Source: Campylobacterales bacterium (GTDB lineage: Bacteria > Campylobacterota > Campylobacteria > Campylobacterales > Sulfurimonadaceae). From it: a stretch of 64,000 nt of DNA. Shown here piece by piece: positions 49,886-58,382 of the stretch (positions are counted from its first letter, which is position 1; the number at the start of each line of letters is the position of its first letter). The position numbers and the translations under genes were made by a program. The notes beneath the pieces are model-generated. The model saw nothing but the letters and a program-made list of their open reading frames with translations, did not search any database and was not told the DNA's origin. Location: NCBI GenBank assembly GCA_016938735.1, contig JAFGUB010000005.1:1-64000 (forward strand), in the 5' to 3' direction.

Positions 49886-51837
49886 TGGTTCAAGCACGCT
49901 TTGAACTTGATGTTACGTTTGTCCGCTCGCTGCGCTCTCAGCGGGCTTTGTTTGGTTTTGGAGGCTTTGGCGAGGCGACTTATTACCGCACCTACAGCCG
50001 GATTAAAAGCGACGGAACGCAGGAGCATTGGGCCGATACGGTCATTCGCGTCGTTGAGGGGGTGATGTCGATCCGCAAACACCATACACTCCAAAACCTT
50101 TTGGAGTGGCGCGAAGAGGAGCAGCAGCAGCGTGCCGGCGCTCTGGCGCAGAGCATGTTCGAGATGAAGTGGCTGCCGCCGGGGCGCGGTCTTTGGGTGA
50201 TGGGCACCGATTATGTCTATGAGCGCGGCGCGGCGGCGCTGAATAACTGCGGTGCGGTAGATACGACCGATCTGGCATTGGCGGCGGACTGGACGATGGA
50301 TATGCTGATGTGCGGGGTCGGGGTGGGCTTTAACACCGCATGGAAGGGGATCGGTGTCTGCCAGCCCGACAAGGCGCGCGGTGTGCGCTATGCGATCCCT
50401 GATTCGCGTGAGGGGTGGGTGGCTTCGGTGCGGCTGCTGATCGAGAGCTACACCAAGGGGAGTGCATGGCTCTTTTTTGATTACGGTGCCATTCGTCCGG
50501 CGGGCGCACCGATTCGCGGATTTGGGGGTACGGCTTCGGGGAGTGCGCCGCTCATTGAGCTGCACGGACGCATCGAAACGGCGCTCGATTGCTTTGTAGC
50601 GGGTGAGATCGACGCCACCCGCACCACCGCCGATATCATGAACGCGATCGGGGCGTGCGTGGTGGCGGGTAACGTGCGCCGCTCCGCCGAGATCGCGCTG
50701 GGATCGGTTGAGGATGAGACCTTTTTGGATCTTAAAGACTACGCCAAAGTTCCCGAACGCGCTGCCATTGGCTGGATGTCTAACAACACCGTCGTGCTTA
50801 CATGTAACGAAGAGTTCGAGAAACTGCCGCTCATTGCGCAGCGTATCCGCAATAACGGTGAACCGGGTATTATGAACCTCATTAACGTTCAGAAGTTCGG
50901 TCGTTACGGCAGAGAGTCGCAAGATCGGGCGTGGCTGGCCAACCCCTGCGCCGAGATTCCACTGGAGAGCTTTGAGCTGTGTAATCTCGCCGAGGTCTTC
51001 CCCTCGCGCTGCAGTAGCGAAGAGGAGTTTTACGAGGTGCTTGAGTACGCGACCTTTTATGCCTCAACCGTCTCGCTGCTGCCGACACACCGCAGCGAGA
51101 CCAACGCCGTGGTGGTGCGTAACCGCCGTATCGGTGTGAGCCTCTCGGGCGTTGCGGACATGCTTGATGCGCTGGGGGCGACGGAGCTCACCAGACGCTT
51201 GCGCCAAGGCTACAAGGTGGTCAAAAGTGCCAACGAGCGCTACGCCGCCGAAGCCGGGGTGCCGGCTTCGATTCGGGTAACGACCGTCAAGCCCTCAGGC
51301 ACTATCAGTCAGCTCGCGGGCGTGAGTTCGGGGATGCACTTTCCGACCTTTCAATACGCCATCCGCCGTATGCGCGTGGGCAACGACGCGCCCATCTGTG
51401 CGGTGCTCAAGCGTGCGGGGGTGCCGCACGAAGCGGATACCTACAGTGCCAACACCACGGTCTTCGAGTTTCCCATCGATCAGGGCAAAACCCGCAAAGC
51501 GACGGCAGTTTCGGCATGGGAGCAGTTTGCCTTTTTGGCGATGCTGCAGCGCGAATGGAGCGACAATATGGTGAGCTGTACGGTCTACTTCGACCCCAAA
51601 ACCGAAGCGCATCAGATCGAGCAGATGCTTGCGCAGTTTGCGCCGGTGATCAAGTCGGTCTCGATGTTGCCCCACAGTGAAGAGGGGGCCTATGCGCAGA
51701 TGCCTTATGAAGGAATCGACCAAGAGGAGTATGAGCGCCGCGTGCGCGCGATGCCGAAGATTGATTGGAGCAGCTTCGGCGGTAGCGACGGGATGGAGTC
51801 ACGTTTTTGTTCTAACGACACGTGCGAACTGGTTTAA
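49885..51837 (+). CDS. nrdJ: Adenosylcobalamin-dependent (class II) ribonucleotide reductase
   Basis: A 650-residue monomeric-type reductase making deoxynucleotides with a B12 radical. The radical-site loop NPCAEIPLESFELCNLAEVF (residues about 354-373) matches the Cys...Glu of class II enzymes; NNCGAVDTTD near residue 120 carries the first redox cysteine; PSGTISQLAGVSSG and a C-terminal FCSNDTCELV provide the shuttling cysteine pair. It lacks the ATP-cone. Class II enzymes work with or without oxygen, whereas many Campylobacterota carry class Ia NrdAB. Its end overlaps the convergent nfeD by 4 bases. Confidence 0.92.
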   Translation: MVQARFELDVTFVRSLRSQRALFGFGGFGEATYYRTYSRIKSDGTQEHWADTVIRVVEGVMSIRKHHTLQNLLEWREEEQQQRAGALAQSMFEMKWLPPGRGLWVMGTDYVYERGAAALNNCGAVDTTDLALAADWTMDMLMCGVGVGFNTAWKGIGVCQPDKARGVRYAIPDSREGWVASVRLLIESYTKGSAWLFFDYGAIRPAGAPIRGFGGTASGSAPLIELHGRIETALDCFVAGEIDATRTTADIMNAIGACVVAGNVRRSAEIALGSVEDETFLDLKDYAKVPERAAIGWMSNNTVVLTCNEEFEKLPLIAQRIRNNGEPGIMNLINVQKFGRYGRESQDRAWLANPCAEIPLESFELCNLAEVFPSRCSSEEEFYEVLEYATFYASTVSLLPTHRSETNAVVVRNRRIGVSLSGVADMLDALGATELTRRLRQGYKVVKSANERYAAEAGVPASIRVTTVKPSGTISQLAGVSSGMHFPTFQYAIRRMRVGNDAPICAVLKRAGVPHEADTYSANTTVFEFPIDQGKTRKATAVSAWEQFAFLAMLQREWSDNMVSCTVYFDPKTEAHQIEQMLAQFAPVIKSVSMLPHSEEGAYAQMPYEGIDQEEYERRVRAMPKIDWSSFGGSDGMESRFCSNDTCELV

Positions 51838-52250
51838 GGCTTTTTTTGGATGATGGCGCGGCCGTGCTCCAGCCGCTCCACAAAGACCTTCTCCCCCTCT
51901 TCAAGCCCCTCTACGTCGGCGTCCCAGTAGGTGCCGCGAAAAAAGACACGCCCTTCTTTGACCACGCCTTCGCCGCCCCCTTCAAAGCTGTCGGTATGAT
52001 GCTCCTTAGAGCTCATAAAGCGTTCCACGAAGCGTGCGCGCAGCAGGTACATCAGCGCCGCGCCGATTCCAAAAGCCCACGCGAGTTGGACGCTGCCGTT
52101 TTGAAAGGCATAGAGCGCGGAGAGGGCGGAGACAAGCACAAAGCCGATGCCGAACCAAAAGAGCACAAACGAGGTCGTGACGATCTCGGCGGCGATGAGG
52201 GCGATGCCAAAAGCGAGCAGATACTGCGGCTCAATGGGCGCGATGATCAT
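51834..52250 (-). CDS. NfeD-like membrane protein
   Basis: A 138-residue protein with two to three N-terminal membrane helices (about 10-35 and 37-70) and a C-terminal OB-fold-like beta domain (KEGRVFFRGTYWDADVEGLE, ending VERLEHGRAIIQ). This short NfeD form is always paired with an SPFH/stomatin protein, as here (2 bases apart). The pair is thought to organise membrane microdomains or quality control. Confidence 0.9.
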   Translation of the reverse strand: MIIAPIEPQYLLAFGIALIAAEIVTTSFVLFWFGIGFVLVSALSALYAFQNGSVQLAWAFGIGAALMYLLRARFVERFMSSKEHHTDSFEGGGEGVVKEGRVFFRGTYWDADVEGLEEGEKVFVERLEHGRAIIQKKP

Positions 52251-52252
52251 CT

Positions 52253-53155
52253 TTAGCTCTTTTTGGTGAGCAGCTCTTGAAGCATGGCCAGAGAGCCGGC
52301 CAGCTCCATCGCTTCATAAGGCACGACGACCTTGTTTTGGCTATCGGAGTTGGCGATGCCGGCAAAAGCGGCGATGCGGTCTTTGGCCAGCATAAATTCG
52401 GCGGCTTTGTGGTTGTTTTGCATCGCTTCGTTGAGCATCTCAATCGCTTTGCGCTGACCATCGGCCACCACCATCTGCTCATAGCGTTTGGCATCGGCCA
52501 TGCGCTCAATCGCTTCGGCTTCGAGTACCACCTTTTGTTTTTGCGCTTCGGCGTCGCGGATCACGGCCTCTTTGTTGGCTTGGGCGGTCAGTTCGATGGC
52601 CCGTTTTTCGCGCTCTGCTTTGAGCTGGGCTTGCATCGCCATCTCGATCTCTTTGGGCACGGAGATGTCGGCGATCTCGACGCGCATTACCTTCACGCCC
52701 CAGTTGACGACGGCGTGGTCGAGTTCGGTGAGGAGTTTGGCGTTGAGCTTTTCGCGTGAACTGAGCGACTCATCAAGCGAGAGCTGCCCGATCTCGCTGC
52801 GCAGCGTGGTCATGGCGAGGTTGGAGATGGCGACTTTGACATCCACGACGTTATAGGTGGCCTCTTTGCCGTCGGCGATCTTGATAAAGACGATGCCGTC
52901 GATGGCGATGACCACGTTGTCGCGGGTGATGACGTGCTGTTTGTCGATGTCGATGATCTGCTCTTGAATGGTGAGGCGGTTGCGCACCGTGTCGATGATG
53001 GGGATGATGATGTGAAAACCGCCGGTGAGTTCACGATGGAACTTCCCCAGCCGCTCAACGACGTAGATGCTTGACTGCGGGACGATGGTGATTCCCTTGA
53101 TGGCCAAGACGATGGCAAAGACGATAATCGCAAAGGGGATGGAGAGCAGTTCCAT
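52253..53155 (-). CDS. SPFH/stomatin-family membrane protein (QmcA-like)
   Basis: A 300-residue protein with one N-terminal membrane helix, then the stomatin signature STIYVVERLGKFHRELTGGF-like segment (SSIYVVERLGKFHRELTGG), LTIQEQIIDIDKQHVITRDN, the SPFH core and a long Ala/Glu-rich coiled coil (NKEAVIRDAEAQKQKVVLEA). It forms oligomeric membrane scaffolds, often controlling an associated protease. Upstream partner of nfeD. Confidence 0.93.
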   Translation of the reverse strand: MELLSIPFAIIVFAIVLAIKGITIVPQSSIYVVERLGKFHRELTGGFHIIIPIIDTVRNRLTIQEQIIDIDKQHVITRDNVVIAIDGIVFIKIADGKEATYNVVDVKVAISNLAMTTLRSEIGQLSLDESLSSREKLNAKLLTELDHAVVNWGVKVMRVEIADISVPKEIEMAMQAQLKAEREKRAIELTAQANKEAVIRDAEAQKQKVVLEAEAIERMADAKRYEQMVVADGQRKAIEMLNEAMQNNHKAAEFMLAKDRIAAFAGIANSDSQNKVVVPYEAMELAGSLAMLQELLTKKS

Positions 53156-53199
53156 AAGTACTCCTAATCAAAGATGGCCTCTATTCTAACACACTTGCC

Positions 53200-53209
53200 T
53201 TACATGTAA
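53200..53209. repeat. TTACATGTAA providing a stop codon
   Basis: The symporter reads it on the minus strand as Tyr-Met-stop, the only gene in the window using the frame that contains the TAA. Confidence 0.85.
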
Positions 53210-54531
53210 CGCTTTTGAAAATAGCGTTGCGACTCCTCGGTGACGACTTTGTGCAGCAGCAGCAGCGCGATGAGGTTGGGCAGGATCATCAGGCCGTTGA
53301 ACAGATCGGAGAGGTTCCACGCCAGCTCTAGCTTGAGCTGCGCACCGATGAAAATGGCGATGACAAACACCAGCCGATACCAGAAAATAGAGCGTGCCCC
53401 CAGCAAAAACTCCATCGCTTTTTCACCGAAGTAGCTCCAGCCGATCAAGGTAGAGTAGGCAAAAAGCAGCGTCGCACTCGTGACCACCAGCGCCCCAAAC
53501 CCGCCCAAAAAGTGCGCGAAACTTTGATACGTCAGCTCTGCTGCGCTCACTCCTTCACCCCACTGCGGCGCCATCAAGATCACCAGCGCCGTGGCCGTGC
53601 AGACGATGAGGGTGTCGATGAAGGTTTGCGTCATGCTCACGAGTGCCTGCTCGACCGGCTCATCGGTTTTGGCGGCGGCTGCGGCGATGGCGGCGGAACC
53701 CATGCCCGCTTCGTTGGAGAAGATCCCCCGCGCCACCCCGTAGCGAATCGCCGCCGCCACGCTTGCCCCCACAAAGCCCCCGCCCGCCGCGATGGGCTCA
53801 AAGGCGTAGCGAAAAATCAAGCCCAGAGCGTCCAGCGCCTCGGCGGGATGGGTGAAGATGACGGCCAGCGCACTGAGCAGATAGGCCGCGATCATAAAAG
53901 GCACCAGCGCGCTTGTAAATCGTCCGATGGAGCGGATGCCCCCTAAAATGACCGCGCCGCTGAGCACCATCATCACCGCGCCGCTCAGCCATGGGGCGAT
54001 GTCGGCTTTGGCCTGAAGCAGTTGCGCGACCGAATTGGACTGCACCATGTTGCCGATCCCAAAAGCGGCAAAGGCCGCAAAGACGGCAAAAGCCACCCCC
54101 AGCCACGGCAGCTTTGCGCCGTAGGTGAGGTAGTACATCGGCCCGCCGCGCGCACCGTGCGGGGTGATTTCGCGGTAGTGGACGGCCAGCAGGGATTCGG
54201 AGTATTTCGTCGCCATTCCCAGCAGACCCACCGCCCACATCCAAAAGACCGCGCCGGGGCCGCCAAGCGTGATGGCGGTGGCCACCCCGACGATATTGCC
54301 GATGCCCACGGTCGCCGCAAGCGAGGTGGCCAGCGCGGCGAAATGCGAAATGTCGCCCTTGGCGTGCGGCTCTTTTTTGAAGATGAGCCGCAGTGCCAGC
54401 GGCAGGGCGCGAAACTGCAGCAGGCGCAAGCGGTAACTTAAAAAAAGTCCGGTGACGACCAGCATGATGAGCGTAGGTACGCCCCACACGAGGTTGGAAA
54501 GGGTGGCGATGAGCGATTCAAAGGCGGCCAT
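53200..54531 (-). CDS. Sodium:alanine/glycine symporter (AGCS, AlsT)
   Basis: A 443-residue transporter with about ten membrane helices and the AGCS signatures ISHFAALATSLAATVGIGNI, GPGAVFWMWAVGLLGMATKY and ARGIFSNEAGMGSAAIAAAA. Probably imports alanine or glycine with Na+. Its final codons and stop (Tyr-Met-stop) are the third reading frame of an exact palindrome copy at 53200. A TACAAT (minus strand) lies 27 bases upstream of the start. Confidence 0.93.
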   Translation of the reverse strand: MAAFESLIATLSNLVWGVPTLIMLVVTGLFLSYRLRLLQFRALPLALRLIFKKEPHAKGDISHFAALATSLAATVGIGNIVGVATAITLGGPGAVFWMWAVGLLGMATKYSESLLAVHYREITPHGARGGPMYYLTYGAKLPWLGVAFAVFAAFAAFGIGNMVQSNSVAQLLQAKADIAPWLSGAVMMVLSGAVILGGIRSIGRFTSALVPFMIAAYLLSALAVIFTHPAEALDALGLIFRYAFEPIAAGGGFVGASVAAAIRYGVARGIFSNEAGMGSAAIAAAAAKTDEPVEQALVSMTQTFIDTLIVCTATALVILMAPQWGEGVSAAELTYQSFAHFLGGFGALVVTSATLLFAYSTLIGWSYFGEKAMEFLLGARSIFWYRLVFVIAIFIGAQLKLELAWNLSDLFNGLMILPNLIALLLLHKVVTEESQRYFQKRYM

Positions 54532-54558
54532 GCAGACTCCTTGATAAAGTGAACGGAG

Positions 54559-54564
54559 ATTGTA
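54559..54564 (-). promoter_or_regulatory. -10 element of the symporter gene
   Basis: TACAAT on the minus strand, 27 bases upstream of ATG 54531; AAGGAG follows before the start. Confidence 0.5.
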
Positions 54565-54592
54565 CGCTGTTGTTGATGAAAGGGCGGCATTG

Positions 54593-54602
54593 TTACATGT
54601 AA
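54593..54602. repeat. TTACATGTAA in the symporter-phosphohexomutase intergenic region
   Basis: Exact copy, first of a pair 61 bases apart within one 140-base intergenic region. Confidence 0.85.
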
Positions 54603-54636
54603 TTCATTCCGGCGTTGCTCACGGGTGAAGTTCGAT

Positions 54637-54642
54637 TATAAT
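54637..54642 (+). promoter_or_regulatory. -10 element of the phosphohexomutase gene
   Basis: Perfect TATAAT 29 bases before ATG 54672. The palindrome at 54654 starts 11 bases after it, mirroring the arrangement at hldD and the ABC-F gene. Confidence 0.6.
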
Positions 54643-54653
54643 TGCGCCAAACT

Positions 54654-54663
54654 TTACATGTAA
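54654..54663. repeat. TTACATGTAA in the phosphohexomutase leader
   Basis: Exact copy that merges with the AAGGA ribosome-binding site of the next gene. Confidence 0.85.
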
Positions 54664-54671
54664 GGAATCCC

Positions 54672-56030
54672 ATGAGCATCTACCGCGAATACGACATCCG
54701 GGGCATCGTCCCCGAAGAACTCAGCCAAAGCGAAGTGACGAAGATCGGTTATGCCCTCTCTCGCCGCATTGAGGGTGAATATGTCGCAGTAGGCTATGAT
54801 GCCCGTACCCACTCTCCTGAACTATTTGAATACCTAAGCGCAGGATTGTGCGCCGGAGGAAAAACAGTGCTCTTTATGGGGCTGGTGCCCACCCCCGTAA
54901 ACTACTTCGCCTCTTTTCAAAGCTTTGAGGGCATCACTCCATCCGCGTCGGTCATGATCACCGGATCACACAACCCCAGCGAGTACAACGGCTTCAAGAT
55001 CACCGTAGCGCAAGCCCCCTTTTTCGGTGAGGATATTTACGCCCTCGGACGCGAGATCGCCACGATGCCAATGCCCTTACATGTAAGCCCCAAGATCATC
55101 CCCATTAATGCCAAAGAGCGCTATATCGATTATATGCTCTCTCAGTTTGAGCATCTGCGCACCCTACCTACACGCATCGTCTATGACTGCGGCAACGGCG
55201 CTGCAGGGGTGGTACTCGATGAGATCTTTGAGCGCCTTGGCTTACATGTAAAAGGAATCTACACCAACCCCGACGGTACCTTCCCCAACCACCACCCCGA
55301 CCCCTCAGACGCCCATACCCTTGAAGACATCCAAGCACTTTTGACACAAGAGGGCGATATCGCCTTTGCCTATGACGGTGATGGTGACCGTATCGCGGTA
55401 CTGACTCATAAGTACAACATCAAAGGCGATCAGATGGCACTGCTCTATACGCTTAGCATGGATCAACCCACCGTGATCGGCGAAGTGAAGTGCTCTCAGG
55501 TGATGTATGATGAGCTGGAGCGTCGCGGATGCAAAGCCATCATGTATAAAACAGGCCACTCCAACCTCAAAGTCAAGATGAAAGAGACAGGAGCAGACTT
55601 GGCCTGCGAAGTAAGCGGACATATCTTCTTCAAACACCGCTACTTCGGCTATGACGACGCCATCTACGCCACCCTTCGGATGCTGGAGCTGATCCATGAG
55701 GGAATCGACCTTGACGCAGAGCTAGACAAACTCCCGCAGGTCTACTCCACCGAAGAGATCAAGGTCAAAACCACCGAAGCCGAAAAATTTAGGCTCATTG
55801 ATAAGCTCAAAGAGTTACTGCAAAACCCGCCGCAAGGCTTCCCCGCCATCCGCGATATCATCACGGTGGACGGCGTACGCGTCATCTTCGATCACGGCTG
55901 GGCGTTAGTACGCGCCTCCAACACCACACCCATTCTGGTAACACGCTTTGAATCAAGCGATGAGGCCACCGCCAAGCACTATGAGGCAGTGATGAATGAT
56001 CTGATCGCTCAGGCGAAGGCGGCGCTTTAA
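54672..56030 (+). CDS. Phosphomannomutase/phosphoglucomutase (AlgC-like)
   Basis: Interconverts hexose 1- and 6-phosphates for LPS and polysaccharide precursors. The 452-residue alpha-D-phosphohexomutase starts YREYDIRGIVPEEL and has the phosphoserine loop SVMITGSHNPSEYNG with Ser99, the metal loop AYDGDGDRIAV, and the sugar-binding ACEVSGHIFFKHRYFGYDDA. ATG 54672 follows AAGGA. Together with galU it links the Entner-Doudoroff sugar pool to UDP-glucose. Two palindrome copies (55077, 55242) are read Leu-His-Val. The GH16 gene starts directly after its stop. Confidence 0.93.
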   Translation: MSIYREYDIRGIVPEELSQSEVTKIGYALSRRIEGEYVAVGYDARTHSPELFEYLSAGLCAGGKTVLFMGLVPTPVNYFASFQSFEGITPSASVMITGSHNPSEYNGFKITVAQAPFFGEDIYALGREIATMPMPLHVSPKIIPINAKERYIDYMLSQFEHLRTLPTRIVYDCGNGAAGVVLDEIFERLGLHVKGIYTNPDGTFPNHHPDPSDAHTLEDIQALLTQEGDIAFAYDGDGDRIAVLTHKYNIKGDQMALLYTLSMDQPTVIGEVKCSQVMYDELERRGCKAIMYKTGHSNLKVKMKETGADLACEVSGHIFFKHRYFGYDDAIYATLRMLELIHEGIDLDAELDKLPQVYSTEEIKVKTTEAEKFRLIDKLKELLQNPPQGFPAIRDIITVDGVRVIFDHGWALVRASNTTPILVTRFESSDEATAKHYEAVMNDLIAQAKAAL

Positions 56031-56903
56031 GTGGCGGCGCTGCGGTATCTGTTGGCGCTTTTGAGCGTAGCGGCGCTTTTGGGCGCGGATCAGAGCCGCT
56101 ACACCCGCTTGCTATGGAGCGACGAGTTCAACACCCCTGCCGACACGCCGCCTGATCCGCGCTACTGGAGCCATTTGATCGGCAACGGTATCGGGGAGAT
56201 CGGATTGTATGGCTGGGGTAATTTCGAGATGCAGTATTACACCGACGCGCCAAGCAACGCCTACAGCGACGGAGCGGGCCACATGATCATCGAAGCGCGG
56301 CGGCTAGAGCGTGCGGGCTTTTTGGATAATGGAGATGTCATTGATCAGCTCTGCCCTGAGCGCCCCGCAGGCGGCCCGTGTCGCTATAGCTCGGCGCGTA
56401 TCCACACCCAGGGCAAAGTGGCCTATCGCTTTGGCCGCATCGAAGCGCGCATCAAATATCCGCAGGGTGATGGGGTGTGGCCCGCCTTTTGGATGCTGGG
56501 CAACGACGCCAGTTTTGATCCCCAATCAAGCGGCTACTGGCCGCAGTGCGGCGAGATCGATATCGCCGAGTACTTCAGCGTGCATCGCCATCAGATGGGC
56601 CATTTCTTGTACTATCCCCAAAGCCCGGCTCTGGGGCACGGTGAAGAGGTCAAAGGGAGTGACTTTTCGCTCGATTTTCATACCTACGCGCTGGAGTGGG
56701 AACCGCATGAGATCCGCTGGTATATTGATGGCGTGATGACACAGCGCATTGAGCGCTCTAAGGTCAAGGAGTGGGTCTTTGACAAGCCCTTTTTCCTCAT
56801 TTTCAATATCGCGTTGCACGAGTCGCCCATGATGGGCGATCCTAAAAACACGGAGTTTCCCAAACGCATGGTGATCGACTATGTGCGCTGGTATGCTCCT
56901 TAA
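56031..56903 (+). CDS. Secreted GH16 beta-glucanase-like glycoside hydrolase
   Basis: A 290-residue protein with a signal peptide (AALRYLLALLSVAALLGA) and a GH16 jelly-roll domain: LLWSDEFNTPADT, RFGRIEARIKYPQGDGVWPA, the catalytic CGEIDIAEYF with Glu175, Asp177 and Glu180 (ExDxxE), and NIALHESPMMGD. The bulged E-x-D-x-x-E form is typical of laminarinases and related beta-1,3-glucanases, so a beta-glucan is the likely substrate. Start GTG 56031 directly follows the phosphohexomutase stop. A polysaccharide hydrolase is unusual for this phylum. Its 3' end overlaps the convergent gene by 4 bases. Confidence 0.88.
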   Translation: MAALRYLLALLSVAALLGADQSRYTRLLWSDEFNTPADTPPDPRYWSHLIGNGIGEIGLYGWGNFEMQYYTDAPSNAYSDGAGHMIIEARRLERAGFLDNGDVIDQLCPERPAGGPCRYSSARIHTQGKVAYRFGRIEARIKYPQGDGVWPAFWMLGNDASFDPQSSGYWPQCGEIDIAEYFSVHRHQMGHFLYYPQSPALGHGEEVKGSDFSLDFHTYALEWEPHEIRWYIDGVMTQRIERSKVKEWVFDKPFFLIFNIALHESPMMGDPKNTEFPKRMVIDYVRWYAP

Positions 56904-58216
56904 AGCCCGACTGTCCAGCCTGAACGCCAATCTTGCTCTTTACGGTGAGAGCCTACAAATGCCGCTTCGTCAAAGAAGCCTCCTTGGCTGTTTTGAAGCG
57001 ATGACGGGGTGGTATCAAAGGCGTCTACGCTGCACAATTTGCCCGACTCGAAGCGCTTTTTGACCTCCTCTTTTTCTATGCCGTCACGCGCACCGTAGAG
57101 GTTGCCCTCTTCCTCACCGCTGCCCAGCGCAACGCTTTGGAAGAAGATCGCGTCGGCATCAAGCGTGGCGCGGTCGCGGATGGCGAGCTGGGCGCGCTCG
57201 AAGTTCATGATGACGCCGTTGATGAGGCTAAAGCCGCTGCCGCTGCGCAGCAAGATACCGTTGTCACTACCGTAAGCACCCACGAGCGTAAAGTTGGCGA
57301 GCGTGGGTCTTGTGCGCGGCGCGGCGGCGTGGTTGTCTACGTTGTTGTCCGATTCGATACCGTTGCCCGATTGTGAGGCGCTGAGCGAAAGGGTCTCGGC
57401 GTAGAGGTACTGGATGTTGCCCTGATAACCCAGATCGGTATCGAGCGCATCGTCGCGGTTGCCGATAAGGACGACGTGCTTCATGTTGACGGTGCCGCCC
57501 CACACTTCGATCCCGTCGTCTTTGCCTTTGTAGACCTCAACATAGTCGATGAGCGTGCCTCTGCCCACGCCGCCAAGGCTTAGGCCGTTGATCTCTTTAT
57601 TGCGCGCTACCTCGTCGCCGCCGTATTTGATCACCACATATTTAAGCACACCGCTGTCATCTTCGGGGTTGTCGCCGCCGAAGCGGATGTTGCGACCCGA
57701 AAATTCAAAGGGCTGATCGAGCGTGCCGGTGTTGATGGGGGCGTTGCCTGCGATGACGAGGCCGCCCCAGTCGCCGGGGTTGGGTTTGAGCCCTTTGAGT
57801 TCGCTTTCCGAAGTGAAGACGATCGGGGCGATCTGCGTACCGCGTGCCAGGATCTTCGAGCCGCGGTTGATCACCAGAAAGTCGCCGCCGCCGGTGCCGA
57901 AAATCGTGGCACCCGGCTCTATGCTCAGTGTGGATTGGTAGCTGTTGTCGCCGCCTACGAGCACCTCTCCGCGTAGCTGCCAGTAACGATCCGCGCTGAG
58001 GTGAAGGTCGTTGGTGATGATGTTGGAGAGTTCGCAGACGGGTTTGTTGTGGATGCTATAGCCTGCGTCGCTGGTGCCTGAGGGGCAGAGGGTTTGATGG
58101 TAGGTGACTTGAGTCTGCTTCTGCTCTATGTCGGCCTGAGCCGTTCTGGAGTCATAGAGATAGTACGCTCCGGCGATCGAGAGCACGCCGATCAGGATGG
58201 AACCGATGGTCTTCAT
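56900..58216 (-). CDS. Secreted right-handed beta-helix protein
   Basis: A 438-residue exported protein (hydrophobic start MKTIGSILIGVLSIAGAYYL) consisting of repeated short strands and turns: YQSTLSIEPGATIFGTGGGD, GDWGGLVIAGNAPIN, LSLGGVGRGTLIDYVEVYKG and DDGIEVWGGTVNMKHVVLIG. The DWGGLVIAG pattern is common in secreted parallel beta-helix proteins of bacteria and Bacteroidota. Two cysteines near each end may form disulfides. Function unknown; surface or polysaccharide binding is possible given the convergent GH16 gene. Start 58216 was chosen because GGAG lies upstream and a signal peptide follows. Confidence 0.75.
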   Translation of the reverse strand: MKTIGSILIGVLSIAGAYYLYDSRTAQADIEQKQTQVTYHQTLCPSGTSDAGYSIHNKPVCELSNIITNDLHLSADRYWQLRGEVLVGGDNSYQSTLSIEPGATIFGTGGGDFLVINRGSKILARGTQIAPIVFTSESELKGLKPNPGDWGGLVIAGNAPINTGTLDQPFEFSGRNIRFGGDNPEDDSGVLKYVVIKYGGDEVARNKEINGLSLGGVGRGTLIDYVEVYKGKDDGIEVWGGTVNMKHVVLIGNRDDALDTDLGYQGNIQYLYAETLSLSASQSGNGIESDNNVDNHAAAPRTRPTLANFTLVGAYGSDNGILLRSGSGFSLINGVIMNFERAQLAIRDRATLDADAIFFQSVALGSGEEEGNLYGARDGIEKEEVKKRFESGKLCSVDAFDTTPSSLQNSQGGFFDEAAFVGSHRKEQDWRSGWTVGL

Positions 58217-58346
58217 AGGAGCTCCTTGTGGAATAAATAAGGTCGGATTGTAAAGAGAAAGGATCACGACGTTGTTACAAGCTATCACACATTAATTACA
58301 TCGTCAGCCGCATTAGGGTGTAAGCGCCGTCTGCGCCTGCGGGCGT

Positions 58347-58352
58347 TATAAT
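58347..58352 (+). promoter_or_regulatory. -10 element of pyrC
   Basis: Perfect TATAAT 30 bases before ATG 58383, followed by AAAGGA. The rest of the 166-base region to the beta-helix gene shows no other recognised element. Confidence 0.6.
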
Positions 58353-58382
58353 GTCTTCTTTGATCCGAATAAAGGAACCCTT

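Noticed and set aside
5026-54663. TTACATGTAA as an FNR or CRP box
   Set aside because: FNR sites are TTGAT-N4-ATCAA and CRP sites TGTGA-N6-TCACA; neither fits, and most copies lie inside genes.
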